The position numbers and the translations under genes were made by a program. From an uncultured bacterium (GTDB lineage Bacteria > Dictyoglomota > Dictyoglomia > Dictyoglomales > Dictyoglomaceae), in contig CALHLF010000039.1 in assembly GCA_938034905.1 (NCBI GenBank), positions 1 through 63,459 of the forward strand: a stretch of DNA of 63,459 nt. The letters are read 5' to 3'. Shown piece by piece: positions 52,608 through 61,847 of this stretch (position 1 is the first letter of the stretch; the number at the start of each line of letters is the position of its first letter). The notes under the pieces are model-generated. The model was not told where the DNA came from. It saw only the letters and a program-made list of their open reading frames with translations, and did no database searches.

Positions 52608-53194
52608 TGGATCTAAAAATCTTAGAGGAAGAAGTTAGAAAATGTAGAAAATGTGATCTTTGGAATAAGAGAACAAATGTTGTTTTTGGAGAAGGAGATC
52701 CCTTTTCCAAAATTATGTTTATTGGTGAAGCTCCTGGATATCACGAAGACCAACAAGGAAGACCATTTGTTGGTGCTGCAGGAAAACTTCTTACCGAACT
52801 GATTGAGTCTTTAAATTTAAAAAGAGAGGATGTATATATTGCTAATGTTCTAAAATGTAGACCTCCAAATAATAGAGATCCCAATTCTGAAGAAATTCAA
52901 GCATGTTCTCCTTGGTTAGAAGAACAGATTAATGTTATAAATCCTAAAATTATTTGTACTTTAGGAAGATATTCTGCTTATGTTTTGTTAAAATTTCCAA
53001 TAAATATTTCTTCTTTGCATGGTAGATCTTATAAAATTGGTGGGAGAATTATCTTTTTAACCTATCATCCTGCAGCTGCTCTCTATCATGGTAGAATTTT
53101 AGAGGAAATAAAAAAAGATTTTCAAGAACTTAAAAAGATTATTTTAGAAATAACAGAAAAAGATGAGAAAAGGGAACAATTATCATTTTGGTAA
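52604..53194 (+). CDS. Uracil-DNA glycosylase, family 4 (Fe-S)
   Basis: Repairs uracil from cytosine deamination, frequent at high temperature; 196 residues. CRKCDLWNKRTNVVFGEGD starts the protein. GEAPGYHEDQQGRPFVG is the active-site motif A, and HPAAALYH is motif B. Cysteines at CRKC, VLKCRPP and ACSPWL are the expected 4Fe-4S ligands. I use ATG 52604, which overlaps pcm as ATGA; GTG 52595 is an alternative. Confidence 0.92.
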   Translation: MMDLKILEEEVRKCRKCDLWNKRTNVVFGEGDPFSKIMFIGEAPGYHEDQQGRPFVGAAGKLLTELIESLNLKREDVYIANVLKCRPPNNRDPNSEEIQACSPWLEEQINVINPKIICTLGRYSAYVLLKFPINISSLHGRSYKIGGRIIFLTYHPAAALYHGRILEEIKKDFQELKKIILEITEKDEKREQLSFW

Positions 53195-53216
53195 ATTAAT
53201 GAAAGGAGAAAAAGAG

Positions 53217-53516
53217 ATGGAGAAAGAACAGATTTTAAAGGGATTAGATGGATTTGCAAAGTTAGCAAAGCAGGATATTTTAGCAAGTAGTGCTTTACCC
53301 AATAGAGATTTTTGGGAAAAAAATGCCCAGGCAAGGTATGAAAAGTATAAAGAATTATATAAATTAGTTGAAGAGATTGGCTTAGATGAAACTTTGAATA
53401 TATCAATAGAAGAATATAAAAATTTAAAAGAAAGTGAAGATGCAATTTCTCGAGGTAAAAAGAGAGCATTAGAAAGTTTTTTTATCCTTATTGGTATTGA
53501 TCCTACTCAAATCTAA
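53217..53516 (+). CDS. Hypothetical helical protein before dnaE
   Basis: A 99-residue protein of unknown family. It is mainly helical and charged (EQILKGLDGFAKLAKQDILA; RDFWEKNAQARYEKYKELYK), with no cysteines, signal or membrane helix. The start is ATG 53217 after AAAGGAGAAAAAGAG; a longer frame from 53163 overlaps the glycosylase gene and is less likely. It ends three bases before dnaE, so the two are probably co-translated. I do not recognise it. Confidence 0.7.
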   Translation: MEKEQILKGLDGFAKLAKQDILASSALPNRDFWEKNAQARYEKYKELYKLVEEIGLDETLNISIEEYKNLKESEDAISRGKKRALESFFILIGIDPTQI

Positions 53517-53519
53517 GGT

Positions 53520-56500
53520 ATGAAATTTGTTCATCTACACGTTCATACTGAATATAGCCTCCTTGATGGAGCATGTAGAATCCCAGATTTAATTCAAAGG
53601 GTTAAAGAACTGGGAATGCCAGGGATAGCTATCACAGATCATGGAGTAATGTATGGAGTTATTGATTTTTATAAAACTGCAAAGGAGAATGGTATAAAAC
53701 CTATCATTGGATGTGAAGTCTATTTAACCCCAAATTCTCGTTTTGAGAGAAAAGGTCAAAAGGAACAGTTGTTCCATCTAATTCTTTTAGCAAAGAATCA
53801 AGAAGGATATAAAAATTTGATAAAACTGGTTACATTATCCTATTTAGAAGGTTTTTATTATAAACCAAGAATTGATAAAGAACTTTTAAAAAATTACAGT
53901 AAAGGACTCATAGGGCTTACAAGTTGTATTGCAGGAGAAATTCCCACATATATACTTCAAGGCAATATAGATAAGGCAAGGGAAAGCATACTTGAATATT
54001 TAAGTATATTTGAGCCCGGTGATTTTTATTTAGAATTACAGGATAATGGACTTCCAGAGCAAAAGACTGTAAATAATACATTAATTTCCTTATCTAAGGA
54101 ATTGGAAGTTCCTCTTGTAGCAAGCAATGATGTTCATTATTTAAATAAAGAAGATGCGGAATTACATGATATCCTTTTGTGTATTCAAACGGGCTCAAAA
54201 TTAAAGGACAAAAATCGATTAAGATTTGAAACTAACGAGTTTTATTTAAAATCTCAGGAAGAAATGGAAAAAATTTTTAGTAATGTTCCTTCTGCATTAG
54301 AGAATACTTATAAAATTGCAGAAAAATGTAATTTAGAAATAAGTCTTAATAATATTCTACTTCCAACCTTTAAAGTTCCAGAGGGAGAAACCTTAGAATC
54401 ATGGTTTGAAAAGCTTTGTTGGGAAAATGCAGAAAAAAAATTTAAAAACATTACTCCAGAAATAAAGGAAAGACTAAATTATGAAATATCTGTTATCAAA
54501 CAAATGGGATTTGCTGGTTATTTTCTAATTGTCTCAGATTTTGTCGATTTTGCGAAGAGAAATGGGATACCTGTAGGACCAGGGAGAGGATCTGCAGCAG
54601 GATCTCTTGTTGCATATGTTTTAGGTATCACAAATCTCGAACCTACAAGATGGGGATTAATATTTGAGAGATTTTTAAATCCCGAAAGAATTACTATGCC
54701 TGATATTGATATAGATTTTTGCTTTGAAAGAAGAGAAGAAGTAATAAATTATGTAAGAGAAAAATATGGGAAAGACCATGTAGCCCAAATTATCACCTTT
54801 GGAACTATGGCTGCAAGAGCAGCGATAAGAGATGTGGGTAGGGTTTTGGATATATCTTATGGAGAGGTAGATAGGTTAGCAAAAATGATACCTCCAAATA
54901 CTTCTATTGAAGAAGCTATCTCTTCATCTCGTGAGCTCCAAGAACTTATTAAAAATAATCCTACCTATGAAAAAATAATTTCCATTGCAAAGAGTTTAGA
55001 AGGTTATGCTCGACACGCTTCAATACATGCTGCTGGTATTGTAATTTCAAAGGACCCCATAACAGAATATGTTCCCTTACAGACTATGGAGGGAGGAAAT
55101 GAAATTGTTACTCAATTTCCGATGACAAATTTAGAAGAGCTGGGCCTTTTAAAAATGGATTTCTTAGGACTAAGAACCCTGACAGTGATAAATGATACAT
55201 TAAAGGAGATTAAAAACCGATATGGAATTGATTTGGATATAAACGATATATCCTTAGAGGATAAAAAAGTATATGAATTACTCCAATCAGGAGAAACTAT
55301 TGGAGTATTTCAATTAGAGAGTAAAGGAATGAGAAATTTACTAAAGGAAGTTAAGCCAGAAAAATTTGAAGATTTAATTGCAGTATTAGCATTATATCGT
55401 CCTGGACCTTTGGGAAGATTAGAAAGCTATATAAAGAGAAAGAAGGGAGAGGAAGAAGTAAAGTATCTTCATCCAGATTTAGAACCAATATTATCTGAGA
55501 CTTATGGGGTAATAATATATCAAGAACAGGTAATGGAGATTGCCCATAGATTAGCAGGTTTTTCCTTAGGACAAGCAGATTTACTAAGAAGAGCAATGGG
55601 GAAAAAGATGCCAGAAGTTATGGAACAACAAAGAGAAATATTTATAAATGGAGCAAAGGAAAGAGGAATTCCAGAAGATATCGCAAGAGAAATCTTTGAA
55701 GATATGGCAAAATTTGCAGAGTATGGTTTTAACAAATCCCATAGTGCTGCTTATGCTTTGATCTCATATCAAACTGCATATCTTAAAACATATTATCCGA
55801 AGGAATATATTGCATCAGTAATGACTAGTGTAATGGGTAATAATGAGAAACTTGCGAAGTATTTAGCTGAAGCTAAAAGAATGGGTATAAAAATTCTTCC
55901 TCCAGATATAAATGAGAGTATGATAGGATTTACTGTGACTTCAGAGGGAATAAGATTTAGTTTGTCAGGAATAAAAAATGTGGGAGAGAAAGTAGCAAAA
56001 GCTATCGTTCAGGAAAGAGAAGCGAATGGAAGATTTATATCAATTTTGGATTTTGCTCGTAGATTAGACAAAAGAATTATGAATAAAAGGACTTTAGAAA
56101 GTTTAATAAAAGCTGGTGCTTTTGATAGTTTTAAACATACACGTAGAACTCTTCTTAATAACGTAGAAAAGATATTGGATCTGTCTCAAAATTCGAAAAA
56201 AGGTAGTATTCTTCAGACATCTTTATTGGAACTTTCTACAGAACCTTCTGAAACTTTCTTTGAAAATCTTCCTGAGCTCAGTTTAGAAGAGCTCCTATCT
56301 ATGGAGAAGGAAGTATTAGGATTTTATATATCTTATGATCCTCTTTTGGATTTACAAAAATTTTCTAATAAACTTTTTGATATAAATATAGAAGATCTTT
56401 ATGAGATGGAAAGTGGGAAATATGTTGTAATCTCTGGGATATTAAAAAATCTAAGAGAAACTATTGATAGAAAGAAACAAAAAATGCTTTTTGCTACCTT

Positions 56501-56906
56501 AGAAGATATAACTGGTGAATTGGATTTAACTATTTTTTCTTCGGTTTATAATACCCATAAGAATTTATTATTAGAAGGTAAAAAGATAATTGTTGCTGGA
56601 AAGTTGGAAAATTCTAAAGAAGAGGAAGAAAGAATTAAAATTATTGTAGATGATATTGGAGACTTAGAGGGAGAGATCTTAGTTATAAAATTAAATTCTT
56701 CAAAATTAGATTACAAATTTATATTTGATTTAAAGGAATTTTTAAAGAAAAGAAAGGGATTAAATCCCGTCTTTATCCAATTAAAGGGGGAGAAGATTTT
56801 AACCTCCTATGAATTTTGGGTAAAAATTGATAATGAATTTTTAAAATCTTTAGAAAGATTTTTAGGGCCTGATCATTCTTTTAATATTGAGAGATTAAGT
56901 TTTTAA
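53520..56906 (+). CDS. dnaE: DNA polymerase III alpha subunit
   Basis: The replicative polymerase, 1128 residues. The PHP domain starts with HLHVHTEYSLLDGACRI. The polymerase active site is in GPGRGSAAGSLVAYVLG and MPDIDIDFCFERREEVI, and the third aspartate in LKMDFLGLRTL. A helix-hairpin-helix region and a C-terminal OB fold (VVISGILKNLRETIDRKKQK) follow. The order and absence of an exonuclease insertion mark it as DnaE rather than PolC. Only one such gene is in the window. Confidence 0.96.
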   Translation: MKFVHLHVHTEYSLLDGACRIPDLIQRVKELGMPGIAITDHGVMYGVIDFYKTAKENGIKPIIGCEVYLTPNSRFERKGQKEQLFHLILLAKNQEGYKNLIKLVTLSYLEGFYYKPRIDKELLKNYSKGLIGLTSCIAGEIPTYILQGNIDKARESILEYLSIFEPGDFYLELQDNGLPEQKTVNNTLISLSKELEVPLVASNDVHYLNKEDAELHDILLCIQTGSKLKDKNRLRFETNEFYLKSQEEMEKIFSNVPSALENTYKIAEKCNLEISLNNILLPTFKVPEGETLESWFEKLCWENAEKKFKNITPEIKERLNYEISVIKQMGFAGYFLIVSDFVDFAKRNGIPVGPGRGSAAGSLVAYVLGITNLEPTRWGLIFERFLNPERITMPDIDIDFCFERREEVINYVREKYGKDHVAQIITFGTMAARAAIRDVGRVLDISYGEVDRLAKMIPPNTSIEEAISSSRELQELIKNNPTYEKIISIAKSLEGYARHASIHAAGIVISKDPITEYVPLQTMEGGNEIVTQFPMTNLEELGLLKMDFLGLRTLTVINDTLKEIKNRYGIDLDINDISLEDKKVYELLQSGETIGVFQLESKGMRNLLKEVKPEKFEDLIAVLALYRPGPLGRLESYIKRKKGEEEVKYLHPDLEPILSETYGVIIYQEQVMEIAHRLAGFSLGQADLLRRAMGKKMPEVMEQQREIFINGAKERGIPEDIAREIFEDMAKFAEYGFNKSHSAAYALISYQTAYLKTYYPKEYIASVMTSVMGNNEKLAKYLAEAKRMGIKILPPDINESMIGFTVTSEGIRFSLSGIKNVGEKVAKAIVQEREANGRFISILDFARRLDKRIMNKRTLESLIKAGAFDSFKHTRRTLLNNVEKILDLSQNSKKGSILQTSLLELSTEPSETFFENLPELSLEELLSMEKEVLGFYISYDPLLDLQKFSNKLFDINIEDLYEMESGKYVVISGILKNLRETIDRKKQKMLFATLEDITGELDLTIFSSVYNTHKNLLLEGKKIIVAGKLENSKEEEERIKIIVDDIGDLEGEILVIKLNSSKLDYKFIFDLKEFLKKRKGLNPVFIQLKGEKILTSYEFWVKIDNEFLKSLERFLGPDHSFNIERLSF

Positions 56907-56951
56907 AAATTTATGTTAAAATTATAAAAACTTATTTTTAGGAGTATAATT

Positions 56952-57809
56952 ATGTTTATGGATTGGCTTAATAAGAAAAAAGAGAGCATTGAATCAAAAA
57001 AATCTATTTTCAACAATATCCCAGATGGGCTCTGGGTAAAATGTCCCCAGTGTAATCAGATTATTTACTCAAAGGATTGGCTTGAAAACTATAAAGTTTG
57101 CATTAAGTGTGGATTCCATTCCCAACTTAACTTTTATGAAAGAATTGCTTTATTAACTGATGAAGGGAGTTTTAAAGAAACTGATGAAAATATAATTTCC
57201 TTTGATATATTAGGTTTTCATGATACAAAACCTTATTCTCAAAGATTAATGGAGGCACAACTAGAAACAAATTTAAAGGAGGCAGTAATCACGGGTCTTG
57301 CATCTATAGAAAAAATTCCTGTAAATTTAATAGTAATGGACTTTAGATTTATAGGCGGAAGTATGGGATCTGTGGTAGGGGAAAAGGTAACAAGAGCTAT
57401 TGAAAGATCAATTGATATGAAATTGCCATTAATAAGTGTAATCGCTTCAGGAGGAGCAAGAATGCAAGAAGGATTAATCTCCCTCTTTCAAATGGCAAAA
57501 ACAAGCTCTGCTATTGCAAGGTTAGATAAAGAAAAAATTCTTTACATATGTATACTGACTCATCCTTCTACTGCAGGAGTTTTAGCAAGCTTTGGTTCCT
57601 TAGGTGATGTAATAATTGCAGAACCTGGAGCGCTAATTGGTTTTGCAGGACCAAGGGTTATAGAGCAAACCATAAAACAAAAACTTCCTGCAGGGTTCCA
57701 GAAAGCAGAATTTGTTTTACAACATGGTATGATTGACGCAGTCGTAGAAAGGAAAAAATTAAAATCTACTGTTGCCTTATTATTGAGACTTCTTTGGAGG
57801 AAAAAATGA
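56952..57809 (+). CDS. accD: Acetyl-CoA carboxylase carboxyltransferase subunit beta
   Basis: One half of the carboxyltransferase that makes malonyl-CoA, 285 residues. The N-terminal zinc finger is [16 protein letters not shown] with a second pair at [42 protein letters not shown] and [14 protein letters not shown] are the crotonase-like core. AGGAG precedes ATG 56952; ATG 56958 is possible. It overlaps accA by four bases. Biotin carboxylase and carrier genes are not in the window. Confidence 0.96.
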   Translation: MFMDWLNKKKESIESKKSIFNNIPDGLWVKCPQCNQIIYSKDWLENYKVCIKCGFHSQLNFYERIALLTDEGSFKETDENIISFDILGFHDTKPYSQRLMEAQLETNLKEAVITGLASIEKIPVNLIVMDFRFIGGSMGSVVGEKVTRAIERSIDMKLPLISVIASGGARMQEGLISLFQMAKTSSAIARLDKEKILYICILTHPSTAGVLASFGSLGDVIIAEPGALIGFAGPRVIEQTIKQKLPAGFQKAEFVLQHGMIDAVVERKKLKSTVALLLRLLWRKK

Positions 57810-58624
57810 AAAGAAGCCTTTCTCCTTGGGAGAGAATTTTATTAGCAAGACATCCCCAAAGACCAACATTTCTTACTTATCTTCCTGAATTATTTGACGA
57901 TTTTATAGAACTTCATGGAGATAGGTATTTTGGTGATGATCCTGCAATTATAGCAGGATTTGGATTTTTTGATGGAGAAAGTGTAGCGATAATTGGCCAA
58001 GAAAAGGGGCAAAATGTTCAAGAAAAAATTAAAAGAAATTTTGGTATGCCTCATCCTGAAGGATATAGAAAGGCCTTAAGAATAATGAAACTTGCAGAAA
58101 AATTTAATATTCCTATATTTTCCTTTATTGATACCCCCGGAGCTTATCCAGGTATAGGCGCGGAAGAGAGAGGACAAGCTATGGCTATCGCTGTAAATTT
58201 AAAGGAAATGTCTCTTCTTAGGGTTCCCATAATAGTGACGGTTTTAAGTGAAGGAGGAAGTGGAGGAGCCTTAGGAATTGGAGTAGGAGATTATATACTG
58301 ATGCTCGAGAATGCTTATTATTCTGTAATATCCCCAGAGGGTTGTGCTTCTATATTATTTAGAGATTCTAGCAAAGCTCCTGAAGCAGCTTCCGCTTTAA
58401 AAATAACTGCAGAAGATTTATTTAAGTTAAAACTTATAGATGAGATCATTCCTGAACCTGAAGAAGGAGCTCATACTAACCCCTCTGAAACTGCCGATAA
58501 TATTAAAAAAGCTCTTAAAAGGATATATAAAAACTTAAAAGCTAAACCAATAGAAGTATTATTAAAGGAGCGATATGAGAAACTACGAAACTATGGAAAG
58601 TTTTTAGAGGAGGTTAGAAAGTGA
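57806..58624 (+). CDS. accA: Acetyl-CoA carboxylase carboxyltransferase subunit alpha
   Basis: The other half of the carboxyltransferase, 272 residues. [20 protein letters not shown] starts it. [37 protein letters not shown] and [16 protein letters not shown] are family motifs that bind the biotin and carboxyl groups. I use ATG 57806, which has GGAGG before it, over a frame four codons longer. It overlaps the pfkA start by four bases. Confidence 0.96.
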   Translation: MKRSLSPWERILLARHPQRPTFLTYLPELFDDFIELHGDRYFGDDPAIIAGFGFFDGESVAIIGQEKGQNVQEKIKRNFGMPHPEGYRKALRIMKLAEKFNIPIFSFIDTPGAYPGIGAEERGQAMAIAVNLKEMSLLRVPIIVTVLSEGGSGGALGIGVGDYILMLENAYYSVISPEGCASILFRDSSKAPEAASALKITAEDLFKLKLIDEIIPEPEEGAHTNPSETADNIKKALKRIYKNLKAKPIEVLLKERYEKLRNYGKFLEEVRK

Positions 58625-59577
58625 GAAAAATAGCTGTGTTAACCAGTGGTGGGGATGCACCGGGAATGAACTCTGCAATAAGATCTATTGTAAGATATGG
58701 TTTGAGTCAAAGATTAGAAATAATTGGAATTGAAAGAGGGTACCAAGGTTTAATAGAGGGAGATTTTAGAAAACTTAACAGAGAGGATGTAAGTGAGATT
58801 GTTCAAAAAGGTGGAACAATTCTTAAAACAGCAAGATCCGATGAGTTTTATAAAGAAGAAGGACAGAGAAAAGCTTTAGAAAATTTAGAAAGGGAAAATA
58901 TTGATGGTCTAATTGTTATAGGAGGAGAAGGATCCTTAAAGGGAGCTTTTTCCTTATATAAATTAGGATATCCCGTAGTAGGAATTCCAGGCAGTATTGA
59001 TAATGATATTTGGGGAACAGATTATTCAATTGGTTTTGATACCGCATGTAATAACGTAATTGATGCCATAAATAAAATTCGGGATACTGCTGCTGCTCAT
59101 GAAAGAACTTTTGTTGTGGAAGTTATGGGAAGAGATTGCGGCTACATTGCTTTCACCTCAGGATTAGTAAGTGGTGCAGATGTTATTCTTATTCCTGAAG
59201 TTCCTTTAGATTTTCCATATATAATAGAAAAATTAAAGGAAAGGCAGAAAAAATTAAAAAGGCACAACATAATTGTAGTTGCAGAAGGGGTAGGAAGTGC
59301 CTACTTCATAGGAAAGCAGATTGAAGATAGATTAGGAATTTCTACGAGAATCGTAGTTTTAGGACATATCCAACGGGGAGGTTCCCCTTCGGTTTTAGAT
59401 AGGACTTTAGGAACTTTTATGGGAATACAAGCAGTAAGAAGTTTGCTGGATAAGACATATGGGGTCATAATTGGATGGCAGAGTAATAAACCTGTTTCTG
59501 TAAGTTTAGAGGAGGTTGTAAAAAATAAAAAAAGAGTTGATCCTAAATTATATTATGAAGTGGAAAGTATCCTTTAA
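58621..59577 (+). CDS. pfkA: ATP-type 6-phosphofructokinase
   Basis: A glycolytic kinase of 318 residues. [20 protein letters not shown] is the first loop. GGEGSLKGA keeps Gly at the position that selects ATP (104 in E. coli), and [13 protein letters not shown] keeps Gly at 124 with the catalytic Asp. [10 protein letters not shown] and [10 protein letters not shown] complete the site. The start is GTG 58621 after GGAGG. A PPi-type relative is two kilobases to the right. A tRNA-Leu on the other strand begins six bases after the stop. Confidence 0.93.
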   Translation: MRKIAVLTSGGDAPGMNSAIRSIVRYGLSQRLEIIGIERGYQGLIEGDFRKLNREDVSEIVQKGGTILKTARSDEFYKEEGQRKALENLERENIDGLIVIGGEGSLKGAFSLYKLGYPVVGIPGSIDNDIWGTDYSIGFDTACNNVIDAINKIRDTAAAHERTFVVEVMGRDCGYIAFTSGLVSGADVILIPEVPLDFPYIIEKLKERQKKLKRHNIIVVAEGVGSAYFIGKQIEDRLGISTRIVVLGHIQRGGSPSVLDRTLGTFMGIQAVRSLLDKTYGVIIGWQSNKPVSVSLEEVVKNKKRVDPKLYYEVESIL

Positions 59578-59582
59578 AACTT

Positions 59583-59672
59583 TGGTGCCGAAGGCCGGAG
59601 TCGAACCGGCACGGATGTCGCCCATCCACCAGATTTTGAGTCTGGCGCGTCTGCCAATTCCGCCACTTCGGC
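59583..59672 (-). tRNA. tRNA-Leu (anticodon CAA)
   Basis: A class II tRNA of 90 bases on the minus strand. The acceptor GCCGAAG pairs with CTTCGGC, the anticodon stem CCAGA/TCTGG holds the loop CTCAAAA and so the anticodon CAA. A long variable arm (TGGATGGGCGACATCCG) is typical of leucine tRNAs. The T arm contains GGTTCGACTCC. CCA is encoded at 59583-59585. Confidence 0.97.
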
Positions 59673-59683
59673 AACCTTATTTT

Positions 59684-59712
59684 AATATAGTTTTATATTT
59701 ATTATCTGTCAA
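59684..59712 (-). promoter_or_regulatory. Promoter of tRNA-Leu
   Basis: On the minus strand a consensus TTGACA (plus 59707-59712) and TATATT (plus 59684-59689) are 17 bases apart. Transcription would start a few bases before the tRNA. Confidence 0.7.
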
Positions 59713-59733
59713 GATTATTATGAAGGGAGAAAA

Positions 59734-60240
59734 ATGATGAAAAGACTTTATTGTCCTTGGAGAATTAAATATATTACATCTCCAAAATCAGATAAATGTG
59801 TATTCTGTGAACATATAAAGGAGAATAATGATGAGAAAAATTTGATCCTTTTAAGAGGAAATTATTGCTTTATTATGCTTAATTTATATCCATACAATAA
59901 TGGACATCTTATGATCATCCCATACTCCCATAAAGCTAATTTAATAGATTTATCCCAAGAAGAATATAGTGAAATGATGTTTTTAGCTCAAATTTGTATA
60001 GAAGCTTTACAGAAGATTATGAAACCTCATGGGTTTAACCTGGGAATGAATATAGGAACCTCAGCTGGGGCGGGAATTGCAGATCATATTCACCTGCATA
60101 TTGTCCCTCGATGGGAGGGGGATTCTAATTTTATGTTAGTTGTTGGAGAAACAAAGATAATATCAGAAGATCTCTCTTTAACCTATAAAAAATTACATCC
60201 TGTTATAAAAAATCTCTATGAAGAAAAAAAGAAGTTTTAG
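59734..60240 (+). CDS. HIT family nucleotide hydrolase
   Basis: A histidine-triad protein of 168 residues. CPWRIKYITSPKSDKCVFCE places it with the zinc-binding AP4A-phosphorylase-like branch. GHLMIIPYSHKANLIDL and the triad DHIHLHIVPRWEGDSNF (His-x-His-x-His) are present. It probably splits dinucleoside polyphosphates or nucleotide conjugates. GGGAG stands before tandem ATGs, and the first is used. It overlaps the next gene by 23 bases. Confidence 0.9.
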   Translation: MMKRLYCPWRIKYITSPKSDKCVFCEHIKENNDEKNLILLRGNYCFIMLNLYPYNNGHLMIIPYSHKANLIDLSQEEYSEMMFLAQICIEALQKIMKPHGFNLGMNIGTSAGAGIADHIHLHIVPRWEGDSNFMLVVGETKIISEDLSLTYKKLHPVIKNLYEEKKKF

Positions 60241-60691
60241 AAGAATCTTTAAGTTAATCTATTTAAAAGTTATTAGAATAAATGATTCCCCTGAGAAAAT
60301 TGCAAAAAGTTTTGCCTTAGGTGTTTTTATAGGAATCTTCCCTACTTTTGGAATCGGGGGTATTTTAGCATTAATTTTAGCAAAGATCTTGAAATTAAAT
60401 TATATTGCTTCAGTATTGGGAACTTTTATAATGAACTACTTTACCTCTCCGATTTTTTGGTCTCTTAGTTATTTTTTAGGAAGTCTAATTCTCGAAGGAA
60501 AAGTAAATTTTAGATTTTTAAGAGAGGGAGAAATTAAATATTTTGCTTTAACTTATATTTTAGGAAATTTTATTGTCTCGGTTCTATTTTCTTTTTTTAG
60601 CTATTTTGTTATCAAACTTGCGATAACTAAATATAGAAGGAAAAAAGAGGAGAGGAAAAGACCTCTCCTCGGGAATAAATCTATTTATTAA
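60218..60691 (+). CDS. DUF2062 membrane protein
   Basis: A 157-residue protein with a positive N-terminus and three or four predicted helices. PEKIAKSFALGVFIGIFPTF and ASVLGTFIMNYFTSPIFWSL match the DUF2062 pattern. Its function is unknown, though the domain is sometimes attached to glycosyltransferases. ATG 60218 lies inside the HIT gene. The gene overlaps the last 11 bases of the convergent pfp gene and contains its terminator. Confidence 0.85.
   Translation: MKKKRSFRRIFKLIYLKVIRINDSPEKIAKSFALGVFIGIFPTFGIGGILALILAKILKLNYIASVLGTFIMNYFTSPIFWSLSYFLGSLILEGKVNFRFLREGEIKYFALTYILGNFIVSVLFSFFSYFVIKLAITKYRRKKEERKRPLLGNKSIY
60641..60670 (-). terminator. Terminator of pfp, embedded in the DUF2062 gene
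   Basis: Arms 60647-60655 and 60662-60670 (GAGGAGAGG/CCTCTCCTC) make a nine-base-pair stem with a six-base loop. On the minus strand it is followed by six T residues. It lies 11 bases beyond the pfp stop codon but inside the last codons of the convergent gene, so it must serve as coding sequence on the plus strand. Confidence 0.75.
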
Positions 60692-61721
60692 AGAAAGTTT
60701 TCATACTTTCATAAAATTTTGGATCTACATTCTTTGTTTTTCCCTCTATTAAGGTTATATCAACAGGAACTAGTTCATTCCCTTTAATTGCAATAAAATA
60801 TCCTGATTTTCCTTGATGCACTAAATCTACAGCTTCCTTTCCAAGTCTTAACCCTAAGATTCTATCATAGATTGATGGAGAGCCACCCCTTTGAAGATGG
60901 CTTAAAATTACCGCTCTCGTTTCTATCCCTAAATTTTTCTCAATTTCTTCTGCGAGAACCTGTCCCACTCCTCCAAGGCGAACATGTCCAAAAGCATCCA
61001 CCATTCCTTCCTGTCCCTTTTGATATGTAAATCCTGGAAGTTGAACTCCTTCTGCAATAGCGACAACTGCCCATGTGTGGCCTCGATTATAGAGTTTTCT
61101 AATATGATTGTATAATTCCTCTAAATTGGGTTCTACTTCCGGAATAAGAATATAATCTGCCCCTCCCGCAAGACCTCCATATAAGGCTAACCAACCTGCA
61201 TGTCTTCCCATAATTTCTGCAACCACAACCCTTGCATGAGATTTTGCAGTATCTCTCAGTCTTTGGATAGCATCCATTACTACCTCTACCGCAGTATCAA
61301 AGCCAAGACAATAATCAGTTTCTTCTAAATCCTTATCAATTGTTTTTGGAATACCAATCATAGGAAGTCCTCTTTTACTAAATTTAGATGCAACTCCTAA
61401 GGTATCCTCTCCACCTATTGCAATAAGAGCATCTAAATTTAATCTCTTAAAATTCTCTATACATTTTTGAACATCTTCTTCTTTTTTAAAGGGATTTGTT
61501 CTGGAACTTCCTAAGATTGTGCCACCTTTATCTAATATATCCTCCACAGATTGTAATGTTAATGGCATTGTATCTGCTTTAATTAGTCCTGCCCATCCAT
61601 ATTTTATTCCTATAATCTCATCTTCATAATCCAAAGCCCTTAAAACTATTCCTCTTATTGCTGGATTTAGTCCTGGACAGTCTCCTCCCCCTGTTAGGAC
61701 TCCAATTCTTTTTTTATCCAT
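60681..61721 (-). CDS. pfp: Pyrophosphate-dependent phosphofructokinase
   Basis: A 346-residue enzyme that uses PPi in place of ATP for fructose 6-phosphate. VLTGGGDCPGLNPAIRGIVL starts it. GGEDTLGVAS has Asp where ATP enzymes have Gly, and IPKTIDKDLEETD has Lys at the second specificity position; both mark PPi use. EIMGRHAGWLALYGG and HLQRGGSPSIYDR follow. A PPi-PFK from Dictyoglomus thermophilum has been described, and the length here fits. AAGGAGGAGA precedes ATG 61721. Confidence 0.93.
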   Translation of the reverse strand: MDKKRIGVLTGGGDCPGLNPAIRGIVLRALDYEDEIIGIKYGWAGLIKADTMPLTLQSVEDILDKGGTILGSSRTNPFKKEEDVQKCIENFKRLNLDALIAIGGEDTLGVASKFSKRGLPMIGIPKTIDKDLEETDYCLGFDTAVEVVMDAIQRLRDTAKSHARVVVAEIMGRHAGWLALYGGLAGGADYILIPEVEPNLEELYNHIRKLYNRGHTWAVVAIAEGVQLPGFTYQKGQEGMVDAFGHVRLGGVGQVLAEEIEKNLGIETRAVILSHLQRGGSPSIYDRILGLRLGKEAVDLVHQGKSGYFIAIKGNELVPVDITLIEGKTKNVDPKFYESMKTFFNK

Positions 61722-61764
61722 TTTTAATCTCCTCCTTCTTAATTTTATGTAGATTTTATTTTAA

Positions 61765-61793
61765 ATTTTATTATCTTGAGGGAAAATTGACAA
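61765..61793 (-). promoter_or_regulatory. Promoter of pfp
   Basis: On the minus strand TTGTCA (plus 61788-61793) and TAAAAT (plus 61765-61770) are separated by 17 bases. Its -35 box overlaps that of the divergent promoter. Confidence 0.6.
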
Positions 61794-61815
61794 GAATTTT
61801 AGAGATTGTTATTCT
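61787..61815 (+). promoter_or_regulatory. Promoter of the O-antigen-ligase-like gene
   Basis: TTGACA (61787-61792) and TATTCT (61810-61815) are separated by 17 bases. The transcript would start about 25 bases before the ATG at 61848. It shares five bases with the -35 box of the pfp promoter. Confidence 0.55.
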
Positions 61816-61847
61816 TTAAAAGAACATTAAATTTGGAGGATTTAAGT

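Noticed and set aside
59537-59737. A 66-codon plus-strand frame across the end of pfkA and tRNA-Leu.
   Set aside because: It is the antisense reading of a tRNA with no ribosome binding site. The tRNA fold and promoter on the other strand explain the sequence.
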